DNA from: Ornithinimicrobium pratense | Lineage (GTDB): Bacteria > Actinomycetota > Actinomycetes > Actinomycetales > Dermatophilaceae | Assembly: GCF_008843165.1 (NCBI RefSeq) | Contig: NZ_CP044427.1 | Coordinates: forward strand, 1,798,001-1,862,000 | Reading direction: 5' to 3' | DNA length: 64,000 nucleotides | Shown here: positions 15,828-25,684 of the stretch, in pieces | How positions within the stretch are numbered: position 1 is the first letter of the stretch | Layout: each line of letters begins with the position of its first letter | The notes under the pieces: model-generated | What the model was told of the DNA's origin: nothing | The model's database searches: none | The model's input: only the letters and a program-made list of their open reading frames with translations | Position numbers and translations under genes: made by a program

Positions 15828-16691
15828 TCAGTTGTGGGGACGGACGGCCCAGAAGGCGACGGCCGAGGCCGCGGCGACGTTGAGCGAGTCCACTCCCCCA
15901 CCCATGGGGATCCGCACGACGACGTCGGCGGCCCGGACGGTGTCCCGCGCGAGCCCGTCGCCCTCCGTCCCGAGCACCAGGGCCAGCCGGTCCGGCGGCT
16001 CCCGCTCGAGGTCCTCGAGGGTGACCGCGTCCTTCGCCAGGGCGAGGGCGGCCACGGTAAACCCGATCTCCTGCAGCGTCGCGACGCCGGCGGGCCACGG
16101 GTCGATCCGCGTCCACGGCACCTGGAAGACCGTGCCCATCGAGACCCGGACCGCGCGACGGTAGAGCGGGTCCGCGCACCGCGGCGTCACCAGGACCGCG
16201 TCGACCCCGAGGGCCGCGGCCGAGCGGAAGACCGCCCCGACGTTGGTGTGGTCGACGATGTCCTCCAGCACCGCCACCCGCCGGGCGCCCGCGAGCACCT
16301 GCTCCAGGGGCAGCGGCTCAGGGCGGTGCATCGCGGCCAGCACCCCCCGGTGGAGGTGAAAGCCGGTCATCGCCTCGGCGACCTGAGGGGCCGCAACATA
16401 GACGGGCGCTGCGTGCTCGCGGGCCGAGGCGAGCAGGTCGGGCCACTCGTGCACCCACCGGGGCGTCATGAGCAACGAGCGAAGGCGGTGCCCGGTCGAC
16501 AGGGCCCGGCGGATCACCTTGTCCGACTCGGCCATGAACAGCCCCCGCTCGGGCTCGACGACTCGGCGCAGCGCCACGTCGGTCAGCGCGAAGTAGTCGC
16601 GCAGGTGCTCTGCGCGGGGATCATCCACCCAGGTGCAACCCGGGGGCAGTTCGGCGGTGCCGCCGGTGTCGCTCCTCGGTTCCTGCTCCAT
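15828..16691 (-). CDS. TrmH/SpoU-family RNA 2'-O-methyltransferase
   Basis: 287-aa SPOUT methyltransferase. N-terminal substrate-binding region with LRDYFALTDVALRRVVEPERGLFMAESDKVI. C-terminal SpoU domain with motif 1 VAVLEDIVDHTNVGAVFRSAAALGVDAVLV, motif 2 LALVLGTEGDGL and motif 3 IPMGGGVDSLNVAAASAVAFW, which form the trefoil-knot AdoMet site. Target is tRNA or rRNA, not identifiable here. ATG 16691 overlaps the TSUP stop as TGATG; longer open frames upstream lie over the TSUP gene and are shadows. Confidence 0.9.
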   Translation of the reverse strand: MEQEPRSDTGGTAELPPGCTWVDDPRAEHLRDYFALTDVALRRVVEPERGLFMAESDKVIRRALSTGHRLRSLLMTPRWVHEWPDLLASAREHAAPVYVAAPQVAEAMTGFHLHRGVLAAMHRPEPLPLEQVLAGARRVAVLEDIVDHTNVGAVFRSAAALGVDAVLVTPRCADPLYRRAVRVSMGTVFQVPWTRIDPWPAGVATLQEIGFTVAALALAKDAVTLEDLEREPPDRLALVLGTEGDGLARDTVRAADVVVRIPMGGGVDSLNVAAASAVAFWAVRPHN

Positions 16692-17455
16692 CAGTCGACC
16701 AGCAGGTTGATGATCGCCACGGTGCCGATTATGACGATCACCGCGCGCAGCAGGTTGGGGTGCATGGCGCGGCCGACCCGGGCACCGAGGAAGCCACCCA
16801 TCAGTGAGCCGATGGAGATGAGCAGCACGATCGTCCAGTCGATCACGCCGGGCGCCACGATGAGGAAGACCACCGCGGCCACCAGGTTGACGATCATCCC
16901 CAGCACGTTCTTGATCCCGTTGATCTGCTGGATGCCCAGCGGAAGCAGGATGCTCATGACGCCGATCAGCAGCACGCCCTGCGCGGCGCCGAAGTACCCG
17001 CCGTACATCCCGGCGAACAGGATGCCCAAGATCAGCGCCACCCACCGTCCGGGGGTCAGGTGGTCCGCGTGCTGGTTGGCGGCCCACCGGGACAGGCGTG
17101 GGCCGAAGACGACCAGCAGCAGGGAGAGGAAGATCAGGATGGGGACGATCGCCTCGAACGCGGCCGGCGGCAGCACGAGCAGGAGCACCGCACCCAGGAC
17201 CGACCCGATGAGGGAGGCCGGCGCCAGTCTGCGCACCATCGGCCCCAGGCTGCGCAGCTCGTGGCGGTAGCCCCAGGCACCGGCCATCCCACCCGGCACC
17301 AGCCCCAGGCTGTTGGAGACATTGGCGGCCACCGGCGGATAGCCGAAGAACAGCAGGGTCGGGAAGGTCACCAGCGTCCCGCTGCCGACGATCGTGTTGA
17401 TCGTGCCGGCGGCCAGACCCGCCAGGATGATCGCGACGACCTCGAAGACGCTCAC
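16691..17455 (-). CDS. TSUP family permease (TauE/SafE-like)
   Basis: 254-aa membrane protein with about eight TM helices. The N-terminal repeat opens with FEVVAIILAGLAAGTINTIVGSGTLVTFPTLLFFGYPP and NVSNSLGLVPGGMAGAWGY. The second half repeats the pattern (GMYGGYFGAAQGVLLIGVM, QQINGIKNVLGMIVNLVAA). TSUP proteins export sulfite, sulfoacetate or other anions; substrate unknown. GTG 17455 overlaps the ABC ATPase stop by 4 nt (GTGA). Upstream in-frame sequence is Arg-rich shadow of the ABC gene. Confidence 0.9.
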   Translation of the reverse strand: MSVFEVVAIILAGLAAGTINTIVGSGTLVTFPTLLFFGYPPVAANVSNSLGLVPGGMAGAWGYRHELRSLGPMVRRLAPASLIGSVLGAVLLLVLPPAAFEAIVPILIFLSLLLVVFGPRLSRWAANQHADHLTPGRWVALILGILFAGMYGGYFGAAQGVLLIGVMSILLPLGIQQINGIKNVLGMIVNLVAAVVFLIVAPGVIDWTIVLLISIGSLMGGFLGARVGRAMHPNLLRAVIVIIGTVAIINLLVD

Positions 17456-18279
17456 CGGGCCGGGTCGGCGGCGGTGCGGGCGGGCTCGCCGGTGGGCTCG
17501 GCGGCGCGGGCCGACCACCGGTCTCCGTGCTGGTCCACGACCAGGGGTATGCCGAACGCCTGGCTGAGGTTCTCGGCCGTCAGCGTGACCTCCAACGGTC
17601 CGGCGGCCACCACCTCGCCGTCGCGCAGCAGCAAGATGTCGGTGAACCCGGGCGGGATCTCCTCGACGTGGTGCGTCACCAGCACCAGGGCGGGCGCCTC
17701 GATGTCCTGGGCCAGGGCGCTGAGCCGGCCGACGAGGTCCTCCCGCCCCCGCAGGTCGAGCCCGGCCGCGGGCTCGTCGAGGAGCATCAGCTCCGGGTCC
17801 GTCATCAGCGCCCGGGCGATCTGCACCCGCTTGCGCTCCCCCTCGGAGAGGGTCCCGAAGCGTCGTTGGGCGAGGTGCGCCACCCCGAGCGCCTCGAGCA
17901 GCTCAGCGGCCCGCTGCTCGTCGGACTCGTCATACTCCTCCCGCCAGCGGCCGAGCACGCCGTAGGCGGCGGTGACGACGACGTCGCTGACCCGCTCCTC
18001 CTCGGGGATCCGGTCGGCGACAGCCGCGCTAGAGACCCCGATCCGGGGGCGCAGCTCGAAGACGTCCACGGTGCCCAGGACCTCGCCCAGCACACCGGCC
18101 ACCCCGGTCGTCGGGTGCATACGGGCCGCCGCGAGCTGTAGCAGCGTCGTCTTGCCGGCGCCGTTGGGCCCCAGCACGACCCAGCGTTCCCCCTCCTCCA
18201 CCGACCAGTCGACATCCTTCAGCAGGTCCGTGGTGCCACGGCGGACACCGACGCCGGCGAATTCCAGGACATCGCTCAT
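17452..18279 (-). CDS. ABC transporter ATP-binding protein (soluble subunit)
   Basis: 275-aa ABC ATPase: Walker A GPNGAGKTTLLQL, a Q-loop region around VSSAAVADRIPEEE, signature LSEGERKRVQIARAL, Walker B LMLLDEPAAGLDL and H-loop LVTHHVEEI. The signature LSEGE and the YGVLG region resemble the YlmA/ModF-type ATPase group. A Pro/Ala-rich tail of about 40 residues follows the fold. No permease of a usual ABC type adjoins; its partner on the operon is a TSUP permease, which normally needs no ATPase. TAGAGT lies 8 nt before the ATG, compatible with a near-leaderless start. Confidence 0.85.
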   Translation of the reverse strand: MSDVLEFAGVGVRRGTTDLLKDVDWSVEEGERWVVLGPNGAGKTTLLQLAAARMHPTTGVAGVLGEVLGTVDVFELRPRIGVSSAAVADRIPEEERVSDVVVTAAYGVLGRWREEYDESDEQRAAELLEALGVAHLAQRRFGTLSEGERKRVQIARALMTDPELMLLDEPAAGLDLRGREDLVGRLSALAQDIEAPALVLVTHHVEEIPPGFTDILLLRDGEVVAAGPLEVTLTAENLSQAFGIPLVVDQHGDRWSARAAEPTGEPARTAADPAR

Positions 18280-18348
18280 GGCTGGTCACTCTAGTCTTTG
18301 CCCGGCCGCCGCCTGCGCAGGGGACGGACGTGCCGAGAGGGTGTCGCC

Positions 18349-18354
18349 TACCAT
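18349..18354 (+). promoter_or_regulatory. -10-like box TACCAT, leaderless gene
   Basis: TACCAT followed by 6 nt (CGGCGC) and ATG 18361, with no Shine-Dalgarno. It supports ATG 18361 as the start rather than upstream codons. Confidence 0.5.
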
Positions 18355-18360
18355 CGGCGC

Positions 18361-19125
18361 ATGTCCGAGCACGCCCTACCCGCCAGCGTCCGGGTCGCCC
18401 TCTGGGCGACCGACTCGTTCGCCGACGGCTCCTCGCTGCTCCACCTGCCGCCTAAGGCGCTGCCGGGGATCGACCTCGTCCAAGGGCTCATCGCCCCGTT
18501 GACGGCCTGGCGAGACCTGGGCGAGCCCGCCGTCCTGGTGGCCCTGCCCCGCCCCGGTGCCCTGGGCGCCCTGCCGTCGGGCACGCCCGAGCTGTTCGCT
18601 GCAGCGACCGCCGCACAGGAGTGCGTCCTGGCCCCGGGCCTGGGCTCAGTTCTCGTGCCCAGGCTGGAGGCCTATGGGCCGGAGGGTGACCAGGGTTGGT
18701 CAGCCCGCTGGGACTCCTTCGACGCCCACCCGGTGCCCGTGCACCGGGTCGAGGCTCTCGACCTGGGTCAGACCGAGCTCTCGCTACGCCAGGAGCTGGC
18801 CGTGCTCACTGAGGAGCTGGCCCGGGTGGGGGCCCCTCCGCTCGCAGCCGAGGAGGGAATGCGAGGGCTGCGACGCCGCCTGTCCTCCGGGCACGGACCG
18901 TGGGGGCTGCCCGGTGGCCTGCCGCCCCGGGTCCTGCGCGTCATCGACCTGGCCGGCACGGTCCTCGCGCTGGCGGACGCCGGGCTGGAGCCGGGTCAGG
19001 AGTCGATCGACGCGAGCTCGACCGGACGCCGCAGCGTCCTGCTCTCCCGGCTGCGGGACCTGGCCACCGCCGCGCTGGAGGACGCGGTGAACGTCGGCGC
19101 GCTGCATCTGTCCCGCCGCTCCTGA
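18361..19125 (+). CDS. Conserved hypothetical protein
   Basis: 254-aa protein, no family that I recognise. It starts MSEHALPASVRVALWATDSFADGSSLLHL, has a mid segment ELSLRQELAVLTEELARVGAPPL likely to be helical, and a C-terminal helical stretch. No signal peptide, TM segment or metal motif is seen, so it is probably cytosolic. Codon use is like that of its neighbours and a leaderless -10 box supports expression. Divergent from the ABC-TSUP operon with an 81-bp gap, and convergent with glgA. The longer upstream frame to 18298 crosses the promoter box and is unlikely. Confidence 0.7.
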   Translation: MSEHALPASVRVALWATDSFADGSSLLHLPPKALPGIDLVQGLIAPLTAWRDLGEPAVLVALPRPGALGALPSGTPELFAAATAAQECVLAPGLGSVLVPRLEAYGPEGDQGWSARWDSFDAHPVPVHRVEALDLGQTELSLRQELAVLTEELARVGAPPLAAEEGMRGLRRRLSSGHGPWGLPGGLPPRVLRVIDLAGTVLALADAGLEPGQESIDASSTGRRSVLLSRLRDLATAALEDAVNVGALHLSRRS

Positions 19126-19142
19126 GCGCGGCACCTGCCGTG

Positions 19143-20378
19143 TCAGGAGGAGGGGGCGCGTCCTGCCAGGACCGCGCGATAGACCTCCAGCGTCCGCTCG
19201 GCGATCGTCGTCCAGGAGAAGCTCTCGACCGCACGCGCACGACCGGCGGCGCCACGGCGGTCCGCCTCGTGCGGGTCCGAGACCGCCTCCACGATGGTCT
19301 TGCCCAGGTCGGCGACGAAGGCATCCTCGTCGACCGGGGTCCCGGTGCCGTCGCTGACCTGCTCGATCGGGACCAGCCACCCGGTCTCGCCGTTCACGAC
19401 CACCTCGGGGATGCCGCCGGTGGCGGTGGCCACCACGGCGGCCCCGCAGGCCATGGCCTCCAGGTTGACGATGCCCAGCGGCTCATAGACGGAGGGGCAC
19501 AGGAACACGGTCGCGCGGGACAGCACCGCGATGACCTTCTCCCGCGGCAGCATCTCCCCGATCCACACCACCGGGGCCGCACCCTCACCCCGTTCCTCAC
19601 GCAGCTCGTCGACCAGCGCCACGACCTCCCCCTCGATCTCCGGAGTGTCCGGGGCGCCGGCGAGGAGCACGACCTGCACGTCATCATCCAGCTGGCTCAG
19701 CGCGCGCAGGAGGTAGGGCAGGCCCTTCTGCCGGGTGATCCGGCCCAGGAAGACCACGGTACGGGCGTGCGGGTCCAGCCCGTGGGAGCGGACGAACTGC
19801 GCCGCCGGCTCCGAGCGGTCGCGTTGCCACAGCTGTGAGTCGATGCCGTTGTGCACGACATGCACCTTCTGGGGGTCGACGCTGGGGTATGAGGCGAGGA
19901 TGTCCTGGCGCATCCCGGCCGACACCGCAATGATCCCGTCCGCGCCTTCGTAGGCGACCTTCTCGGCCATGGAGGAGACGGCATACCCGCCAGCGAGCTG
20001 TTCGGCCTTCCAGGGCCGCATCGGCTCCAGGCTGTGCGCGCTGATGACGTGCGGGATCCCGCCCAGCGCCCCACCGAGGTGGCCGCCCAGGTTGGCGTAC
20101 CAGGTGTGCGAGTGGACCAGGTCGGCCCCGCCGTCGGCGACGTCCCGGGCCATGAGCAGATCCACGCCGAGCGTGCGCAGGGCCGCGTTCGCATCCTCCA
20201 GGCCGGGCGGCACTTCATATCCGCTCGTCATCTCCTCCTCGACCGGAGAGTCGAACGCCCGGACCTGCACCTGGACTCCTTCGACCGCGCGCAGCGCACG
20301 AGTGAGCTCGGCCACGTGCACTCCGGCTCCGCCGTAAATGTTCGGTGGATACTCGCGGGTCAGGATGTCGATGCGCAC
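19143..20378 (-). CDS. glgA: Glycogen synthase, GT4 type (GlgA/GlgM-like)
   Basis: 411-aa GT-B glycosyltransferase of the Corynebacterium-type glycogen synthase group. It transfers glucose from ADP-glucose to an alpha-glucan or, as GlgM in mycobacteria, to glucose-1-phosphate. The N-lobe has EYPPNIYGGAGVHVAEL; the C-lobe has FLGRITRQKGLPYLL and the nucleotide-sugar site PSVYEPLGIVNLEAMACGAAVVAT with the EX7E pair. Length and motifs match the family. It is divergent from glgC, with a mirrored leaderless promoter, so the supply enzyme and the user enzyme are transcribed back to back. Confidence 0.9.
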   Translation of the reverse strand: MRIDILTREYPPNIYGGAGVHVAELTRALRAVEGVQVQVRAFDSPVEEEMTSGYEVPPGLEDANAALRTLGVDLLMARDVADGGADLVHSHTWYANLGGHLGGALGGIPHVISAHSLEPMRPWKAEQLAGGYAVSSMAEKVAYEGADGIIAVSAGMRQDILASYPSVDPQKVHVVHNGIDSQLWQRDRSEPAAQFVRSHGLDPHARTVVFLGRITRQKGLPYLLRALSQLDDDVQVVLLAGAPDTPEIEGEVVALVDELREERGEGAAPVVWIGEMLPREKVIAVLSRATVFLCPSVYEPLGIVNLEAMACGAAVVATATGGIPEVVVNGETGWLVPIEQVSDGTGTPVDEDAFVADLGKTIVEAVSDPHEADRRGAAGRARAVESFSWTTIAERTLEVYRAVLAGRAPSS

Positions 20379-20384
20379 GCCACC

Positions 20385-20390
20385 AACCTA
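20385..20390 (-). promoter_or_regulatory. -10-like box TAGGTT for leaderless glgA
   Basis: TAGGTT on the minus strand, 6 nt (GGTGGC) before GTG 20378. The surrounding nonamer CTAGGTTGG is the same as that in front of glgC on the other strand. Confidence 0.55.
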
Positions 20391-20441
20391 GTGCGCCCTC
20401 GCCTGCGGCACTACCCCTCGCGCCGGGGTGCTGGATGAGTC

Positions 20442-20447
20442 TAGGTT
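20442..20447 (+). promoter_or_regulatory. -10-like box TAGGTT for leaderless glgC
   Basis: TAGGTT in CTAGGTTGG, 6 nt (GGGGTC) before ATG 20454. Mirror image of the glgA box. No clear -35 element on either strand. Confidence 0.55.
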
Positions 20448-20453
20448 GGGGTC

Positions 20454-21710
20454 ATGGCACGACATGGCGGCTCACGGCTCAAGGTCCTGGCGATCGTCCT
20501 GGCCGGTGGTGAGGGCAAGCGACTGATGCCGCTCACGGCTGACCGTGCCAAGCCCGCCGTGCCGTTCGGAGGCATCTACCGGCTGATCGACTTCGCACTG
20601 TCCAACATCGTCAACAGCGGCTACCTGAAGATCGTGGTGCTCACGCAGTACAAGTCGCACAGCCTGGACACCCACATCACCAAGACCTGGCGGATGTCCA
20701 CGCTGTTGGGCAACTACGTCGCGCCGGTCCCCGCGCAGCAGCGGCTGGGCAAGAGCTGGTTCTCCGGCTCGGCCGACGCGATCTACCAGAGCCTGAACCT
20801 GGTGCACGACGAGCGGCCGGACATCGTGGTCGTGGTGGGGGCCGACCACGTCTACCGGATGGACTTTTCTCAGATGGTCCAGCAGCACCTGGACACGGGG
20901 GCCCCTTGCACGGTGGCGGCGATCCGCCAGCCGATCGGCCTGGCCGACCAGTTCGGCGTCATCGACGTGAACCCGCAGGACCCGCGCCGGATCCGCGAGT
21001 TCCTGGAGAAGCCGACGAACCCGGTTGGGCTGCCCGATTCCCCCGAGGAGGTGCTCGCCTCGATGGGCAACTACGTGTTCACCGCGGACGCGTTGGAGCA
21101 GGCGGTCCGCGAGGACTCGCTCAACGAGGGCTCCAAGCACGACATGGGCGGTGACATCGTGCCGGCCTTCGTGGAGCAGGGCGAGGGCTGGGTCTACGAC
21201 TTCAAGGACAACGACATCCCCGGCGCCGTCGACCGCGACCGCGGCTACTGGCGCGACGTGGGGACGATCGACTCCTACTACGACGCCCACATGGACCTGA
21301 TCTCGATCCACCCGGTGTTCAACCTCTACAACGAGTCCTGGCCGATCTACACCAACTACGGTCCCCACCCTCCGGCCAAGTTCGTGCACGGGTCCGGGGA
21401 CCGGGTCGGGCACGCGGTCAACTCCGCCGTCTCCCCCGGCTGCGTCGTCTCCGGTGCCACCATCAGCGATTCGGTGCTTTCCCCGCGCGTCAAGGTGCAC
21501 AGCTTCAGCCACGTCACCGGCTCGGTGCTCATGGACCGCGTCGAGGTCGGCCGGTCCTGCCAGATCCACCGCGCGATCATCGACAAAGGGGTCTTCGTCC
21601 CCGCGGGTGTCCACATCGGGATCGACCACGACCACGACCGGGAGCGTGGCTTCACGGTGACCGACTCCGGCCTGGTGGTCGTGGGAAAGGGGACCGTGAT
21701 CGAGGGCTGA
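20454..21710 (+). CDS. glgC: Glucose-1-phosphate adenylyltransferase
   Basis: 418-aa ADP-glucose pyrophosphorylase, making ADP-glucose from ATP and glucose-1-phosphate for glycogen or maltosyl-phosphate synthesis. The catalytic N-domain has [26 protein letters not shown] and [14 protein letters not shown]; the Glc1P site is [11 protein letters not shown]. The C-terminal left-handed beta-helix has repeats such as [18 protein letters not shown] and [14 protein letters not shown]. Length is normal. Divergent from glgA. Confidence 0.96.
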   Translation: MARHGGSRLKVLAIVLAGGEGKRLMPLTADRAKPAVPFGGIYRLIDFALSNIVNSGYLKIVVLTQYKSHSLDTHITKTWRMSTLLGNYVAPVPAQQRLGKSWFSGSADAIYQSLNLVHDERPDIVVVVGADHVYRMDFSQMVQQHLDTGAPCTVAAIRQPIGLADQFGVIDVNPQDPRRIREFLEKPTNPVGLPDSPEEVLASMGNYVFTADALEQAVREDSLNEGSKHDMGGDIVPAFVEQGEGWVYDFKDNDIPGAVDRDRGYWRDVGTIDSYYDAHMDLISIHPVFNLYNESWPIYTNYGPHPPAKFVHGSGDRVGHAVNSAVSPGCVVSGATISDSVLSPRVKVHSFSHVTGSVLMDRVEVGRSCQIHRAIIDKGVFVPAGVHIGIDHDHDRERGFTVTDSGLVVVGKGTVIEG

Positions 21711-21751
21711 GCCCTCTGCGCTAGCCCCTGCGGTCTTGGGAGTAGGTCGTC

Positions 21752-22507
21752 TCAGAACCCGGTCGCGTGGTAGCCGCCGTCGACGTGGACGATCTCGCCG
21801 GTGGTGGCGGGGAACCAGTCGGACAGCAGCGCCACGCATGCCTGCGCGGCCGGCACCGGGTCCTTGACGTCCCAGCCCAGGGGCGAGTGCTCGCCCCACT
21901 TGGCGAACTGCTCGAAATCGGGGATCGACTTGGCCGCGGTGGTCGCGATCGGCCCGGCCGAGACCAGGTTGGAGCGGATGCCCCGGGGACCGAGGTCGCG
22001 GGCCAGATAACGGCTGGTCGCCTCGAACGCGGCCTTGGACACGCCCATCCAGTCGTAGACCGGCCAGGCGTACTGCGCGTCGAAGGTCAGCCCCACGATC
22101 GAGCCACCCTCGCCCATCCGCGGCAGGGCCGCGGCGGCCAGGGACTTGAGCGAGTAGGCGCTCACCTGGACCGCCGTGGCGACATCCGGCCAGGAGGCGT
22201 TCATGAAGTCGAAGGCGCCCTTGGGGGCGAACCCGATCGAATGCAGCACGCCGTCCAGGTGGTCCACGTGCTCGCCGAGCCGGTCCGCGAGGGTGGCCAG
22301 GTGCTCCTCGTCCGTGACGTCCAGCTCGACCACCGGGGCCGCCTGCGGCAGCCGCCTGGCGATGGTCTGGGTGATCTTGAAGGTGCGCCCGAAGGAGGTC
22401 AGCACCACCTGCGCACCCTGCTCCTGGGCCAGCCGGGCCACGTGGAAGGCGATAGAGGTGTCCATGAGGACACCGGTGACGAGGATCTTCTTGCCGTCGA
22501 GGAGCAT
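21752..22507 (-). CDS. fabI: Enoyl-[acyl-carrier-protein] reductase (FabI/InhA type)
   Basis: 251-aa NADH-dependent enoyl-ACP reductase, last step of the FAS-II cycle. It starts MLLDGKKILVTGVLMDTSIAFHVA, the atypical FabI nucleotide loop, and carries the catalytic pair Tyr151 and Lys158 in YDWMGVSKAA (Y-x6-K). LDGVLHSIGFAPKGAF and the substrate loop VSAGPIATTAAKSIPDF are InhA-like. It lies 23 bp downstream of fabG, an order like mabA-inhA of mycobacteria. It also has its own TAGAGT box 7 nt before the ATG, so it may be expressed both from the operon and from a leaderless internal promoter. Confidence 0.94.
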   Translation of the reverse strand: MLLDGKKILVTGVLMDTSIAFHVARLAQEQGAQVVLTSFGRTFKITQTIARRLPQAAPVVELDVTDEEHLATLADRLGEHVDHLDGVLHSIGFAPKGAFDFMNASWPDVATAVQVSAYSLKSLAAAALPRMGEGGSIVGLTFDAQYAWPVYDWMGVSKAAFEATSRYLARDLGPRGIRSNLVSAGPIATTAAKSIPDFEQFAKWGEHSPLGWDVKDPVPAAQACVALLSDWFPATTGEIVHVDGGYHATGF

Positions 22508-22514
22508 GGGCCAG

Positions 22515-22520
22515 ACTCTA
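22515..22520 (-). promoter_or_regulatory. -10-like box TAGAGT before fabI
   Basis: TAGAGT on the minus strand in the 23-bp fabG-fabI gap, 7 nt (CTGGCCC) before ATG 22507. It suggests an internal leaderless promoter. Confidence 0.45.
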
Positions 22521-22530
22521 ATGGCTCAGG

Positions 22531-23772
<1,242 letters not shown>

Positions 23773-23776
<4 letters not shown>

Positions 23777-23997
23777 GCGTGCGGGCGCAGGAGCAGCTGG
23801 TCTGCAGCGCGAAGGGATGCCGGGCTACGGCCACGCGGGGCGTCGTGTGGCGCAACCCCAGGCTGCACACCGCCGACCGCCGCAAGGTGTGGCTGGCCTG
23901 CGCGGAGCACGAGCAGCACCTGGCTGCCTTCGTCCAGCTCCGGGGTTTCCTGCTCGAGGTGGTCGACGTCGATGAGCTTGGAGCGGGTGACGGCTGA
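23773..23997 (+). CDS. Small Cys/His protein, putative zinc-binding
   Basis: 74-aa cytosolic protein. Cys11 and Cys16 (CSAKGC) with Cys43, His46 and His49 (CAEHEQH) form a plausible zinc site, joined by WRNPRLHTADRRKVW. Homologues in actinobacteria are often mislabelled as acetone carboxylase; nothing here supports that. GTG start overlaps DUF3099, and SURF1 follows 2 nt after its stop, so the three are one transcript. Confidence 0.75.
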
Positions 23998-23999
23998 GC

Positions 24000-24794
24000 G
24001 TGTGGACCATCCTGCGGCAGCCGCGCTGGCTCCTCTACCTCGTGCTGGCCGTGGTCTTCGGGGTCATCACGGCCCTGCTGGGCCTGTGGCAGTTCGACCG
24101 GCACCAGGACCGGGTCGAGCGCCGCGACATCATCGAGGCCAACTACTTCGGCGAGCCCCAGCCCCTGGTCGAGGTGCTCCCCCGCGGGCAAGAGCTGCCG
24201 GCCGGCGACGAATGGAGCCGGGTTTCGGTGAGCGGTGTCTACGACACCGGCGGGCAGCACCTGGTGCGCAACCGCCCCCACCAGCGGGTGTACGGCTACG
24301 AGGTGCTGGTGCCACTGGTGCTGGACGACGGGCAGGTCCTCGTCGTGGACCGGGGCTGGGTCCAGAACGCGCCGACCGCCACCGAACTGCCAGACGTCCC
24401 CGAGGCCCCTCGAGGTCAGGTCCAGGTCCAGGGTTGGCTACGGCCGAGCGAACCCGACCTCGGCCGGGACCTGCCGGCAAGCCAACTGGCCTCCATCGAC
24501 CTACCGCGGATGTCCGAGTCGCTGAACGAGCCGGTGGTTGGCGCTTACCTCGTGCTGGAGTCCGAAACCCCCGCTCCGCCGGCCCGGCCCGCGCCCCTGG
24601 ACCCGCCCGACACCGGCCTGCGCTCCCACTTTGCCTACGCCCTGCAGTGGTGGCTGACCGTCCCCGTCGGTCTCATCCTCGTTCTGGTCATGGCCCGTCG
24701 CGAGGCCGAGGAGGCCGCGCAGCCCGGTGCGGCCCCCGCCCGGTCGGCGCCGCGGCCGAAGAAGGTCCGCATCTGGGACGAGGAAGACTACTGA
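24000..24794 (+). CDS. SURF1 family cytochrome oxidase assembly protein
   Basis: 264-aa membrane protein with one TM helix near each end: PRWLLYLVLAVVFGVITALLGLWQFDR at the N-terminus and FAYALQWWLTVPVGLILVLVMARR near the C-terminus. Between them are the SURF1 signatures GVYDTGGQHLVRNR, GYEVLVPLVLDDGQVLVVDRGWV and QVQVQGWLRPSE. SURF1 helps insert heme a into aa3-type cytochrome oxidase; heme A synthesis genes ctaA and ctaB lie further right in the window. GTG start directly after the preceding stop. Confidence 0.93.
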   Translation: MWTILRQPRWLLYLVLAVVFGVITALLGLWQFDRHQDRVERRDIIEANYFGEPQPLVEVLPRGQELPAGDEWSRVSVSGVYDTGGQHLVRNRPHQRVYGYEVLVPLVLDDGQVLVVDRGWVQNAPTATELPDVPEAPRGQVQVQGWLRPSEPDLGRDLPASQLASIDLPRMSESLNEPVVGAYLVLESETPAPPARPAPLDPPDTGLRSHFAYALQWWLTVPVGLILVLVMARREAEEAAQPGAAPARSAPRPKKVRIWDEEDY

Positions 24795-24903
24795 GCCCTG
24801 AGCGGCAAGCGCCCGCCTCAGAGCCCCAGCCGGCGTGCCACAAGCCCCGGCAGAGCGCGCGGATGAGCACGAGGTGGAGCACGCGGTGTGGCAGCGTGGA
24901 CAC

Positions 24904-25671
24904 ATGGACCTTGGACTCGAAGACCGCGCCTACCTCGTCACCGGAGCCTCCCGCGGGCTGGGTCATGCCACGGCCCAGGCGCTCGTGCAGGACGGCGCCC
25001 ACGTCCTCATCACCGGTCGGCACCAGGCCCCGGTCACCGAGGCCGCGCGGGCCCTGGCCGAGGTCGGCCCGGGCCGGGCGGTCGGGGTAGCGGCAGACCA
25101 GGCCGACCCGGACGCGGCGGCCGAGCTGCTCGCCGTCACCCGCGCCGAGTTCGGGCGGCTCGACGGCGTGGTCATCAGCGTCGGTGGGCCCCCGGCCGGG
25201 TCGGCGACCACGGCCACCGACGACCAGTGGCGCGCGGCCTTCGAGAGCGTCTTCCTCGGGGCGGTACGGCTGGCCCGCACCGCGCTGGTGGAGGCGAAGG
25301 AGCCGATCGCGGTCACCTTCGTCCTCTCCTCGTCCGTGCGCTCACCGTTGTCCGGCCTGGCGATCAGCAACGGGCTGCGGCCGGGCCTGGCGATGACGGC
25401 CAAGACCCTGGCCGACGAGCATGGCCCGGACGGGCACCGGGTCAACGTCGTGCTCCCCGGGCGCATCGACACCGACCGGGTCCGGGAGCTGGACGCCAAG
25501 GGCGGTGACCCGCAGGAGGCGCGCCGCCAGTCGCAGGCCTCGATCCCGCTGCGGCGCTACGGGCGACCGGAGGAGTTCGGCACCGTGACCGCGTTCGTCA
25601 CCAGCCCGGCCGCGTCCTACATGACCGGTTCGGTGGTCACCGTCGACGGGGGCGCGATCCGCGCTCTCTGA
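24904..25671 (+). CDS. SDR family oxidoreductase lacking the Tyr-x3-Lys pair
   Basis: 255-aa short-chain dehydrogenase/reductase fold: TGASRGLG (residues 13-20), VVISVGGPP in place of NAG, and a C-terminal PVDGG-like VTVDGGAIRAL. The active-site helix reads LSSSVRSPLSGLAISNGLRP, so Tyr and Lys of YxxxK are replaced by Ser155 and Arg159. A subgroup of bacterial SDRs shares this change, and their activity is unknown. I chose ATG 24904 over the frame from 24835 because the fold begins there. It converges on the ABC exporter with a 13-bp gap. Confidence 0.85.
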   Translation: MDLGLEDRAYLVTGASRGLGHATAQALVQDGAHVLITGRHQAPVTEAARALAEVGPGRAVGVAADQADPDAAAELLAVTRAEFGRLDGVVISVGGPPAGSATTATDDQWRAAFESVFLGAVRLARTALVEAKEPIAVTFVLSSSVRSPLSGLAISNGLRPGLAMTAKTLADEHGPDGHRVNVVLPGRIDTDRVRELDAKGGDPQEARRQSQASIPLRRYGRPEEFGTVTAFVTSPAASYMTGSVVTVDGGAIRAL

Positions 25672-25684
25672 GCGGAGTCCGTGG

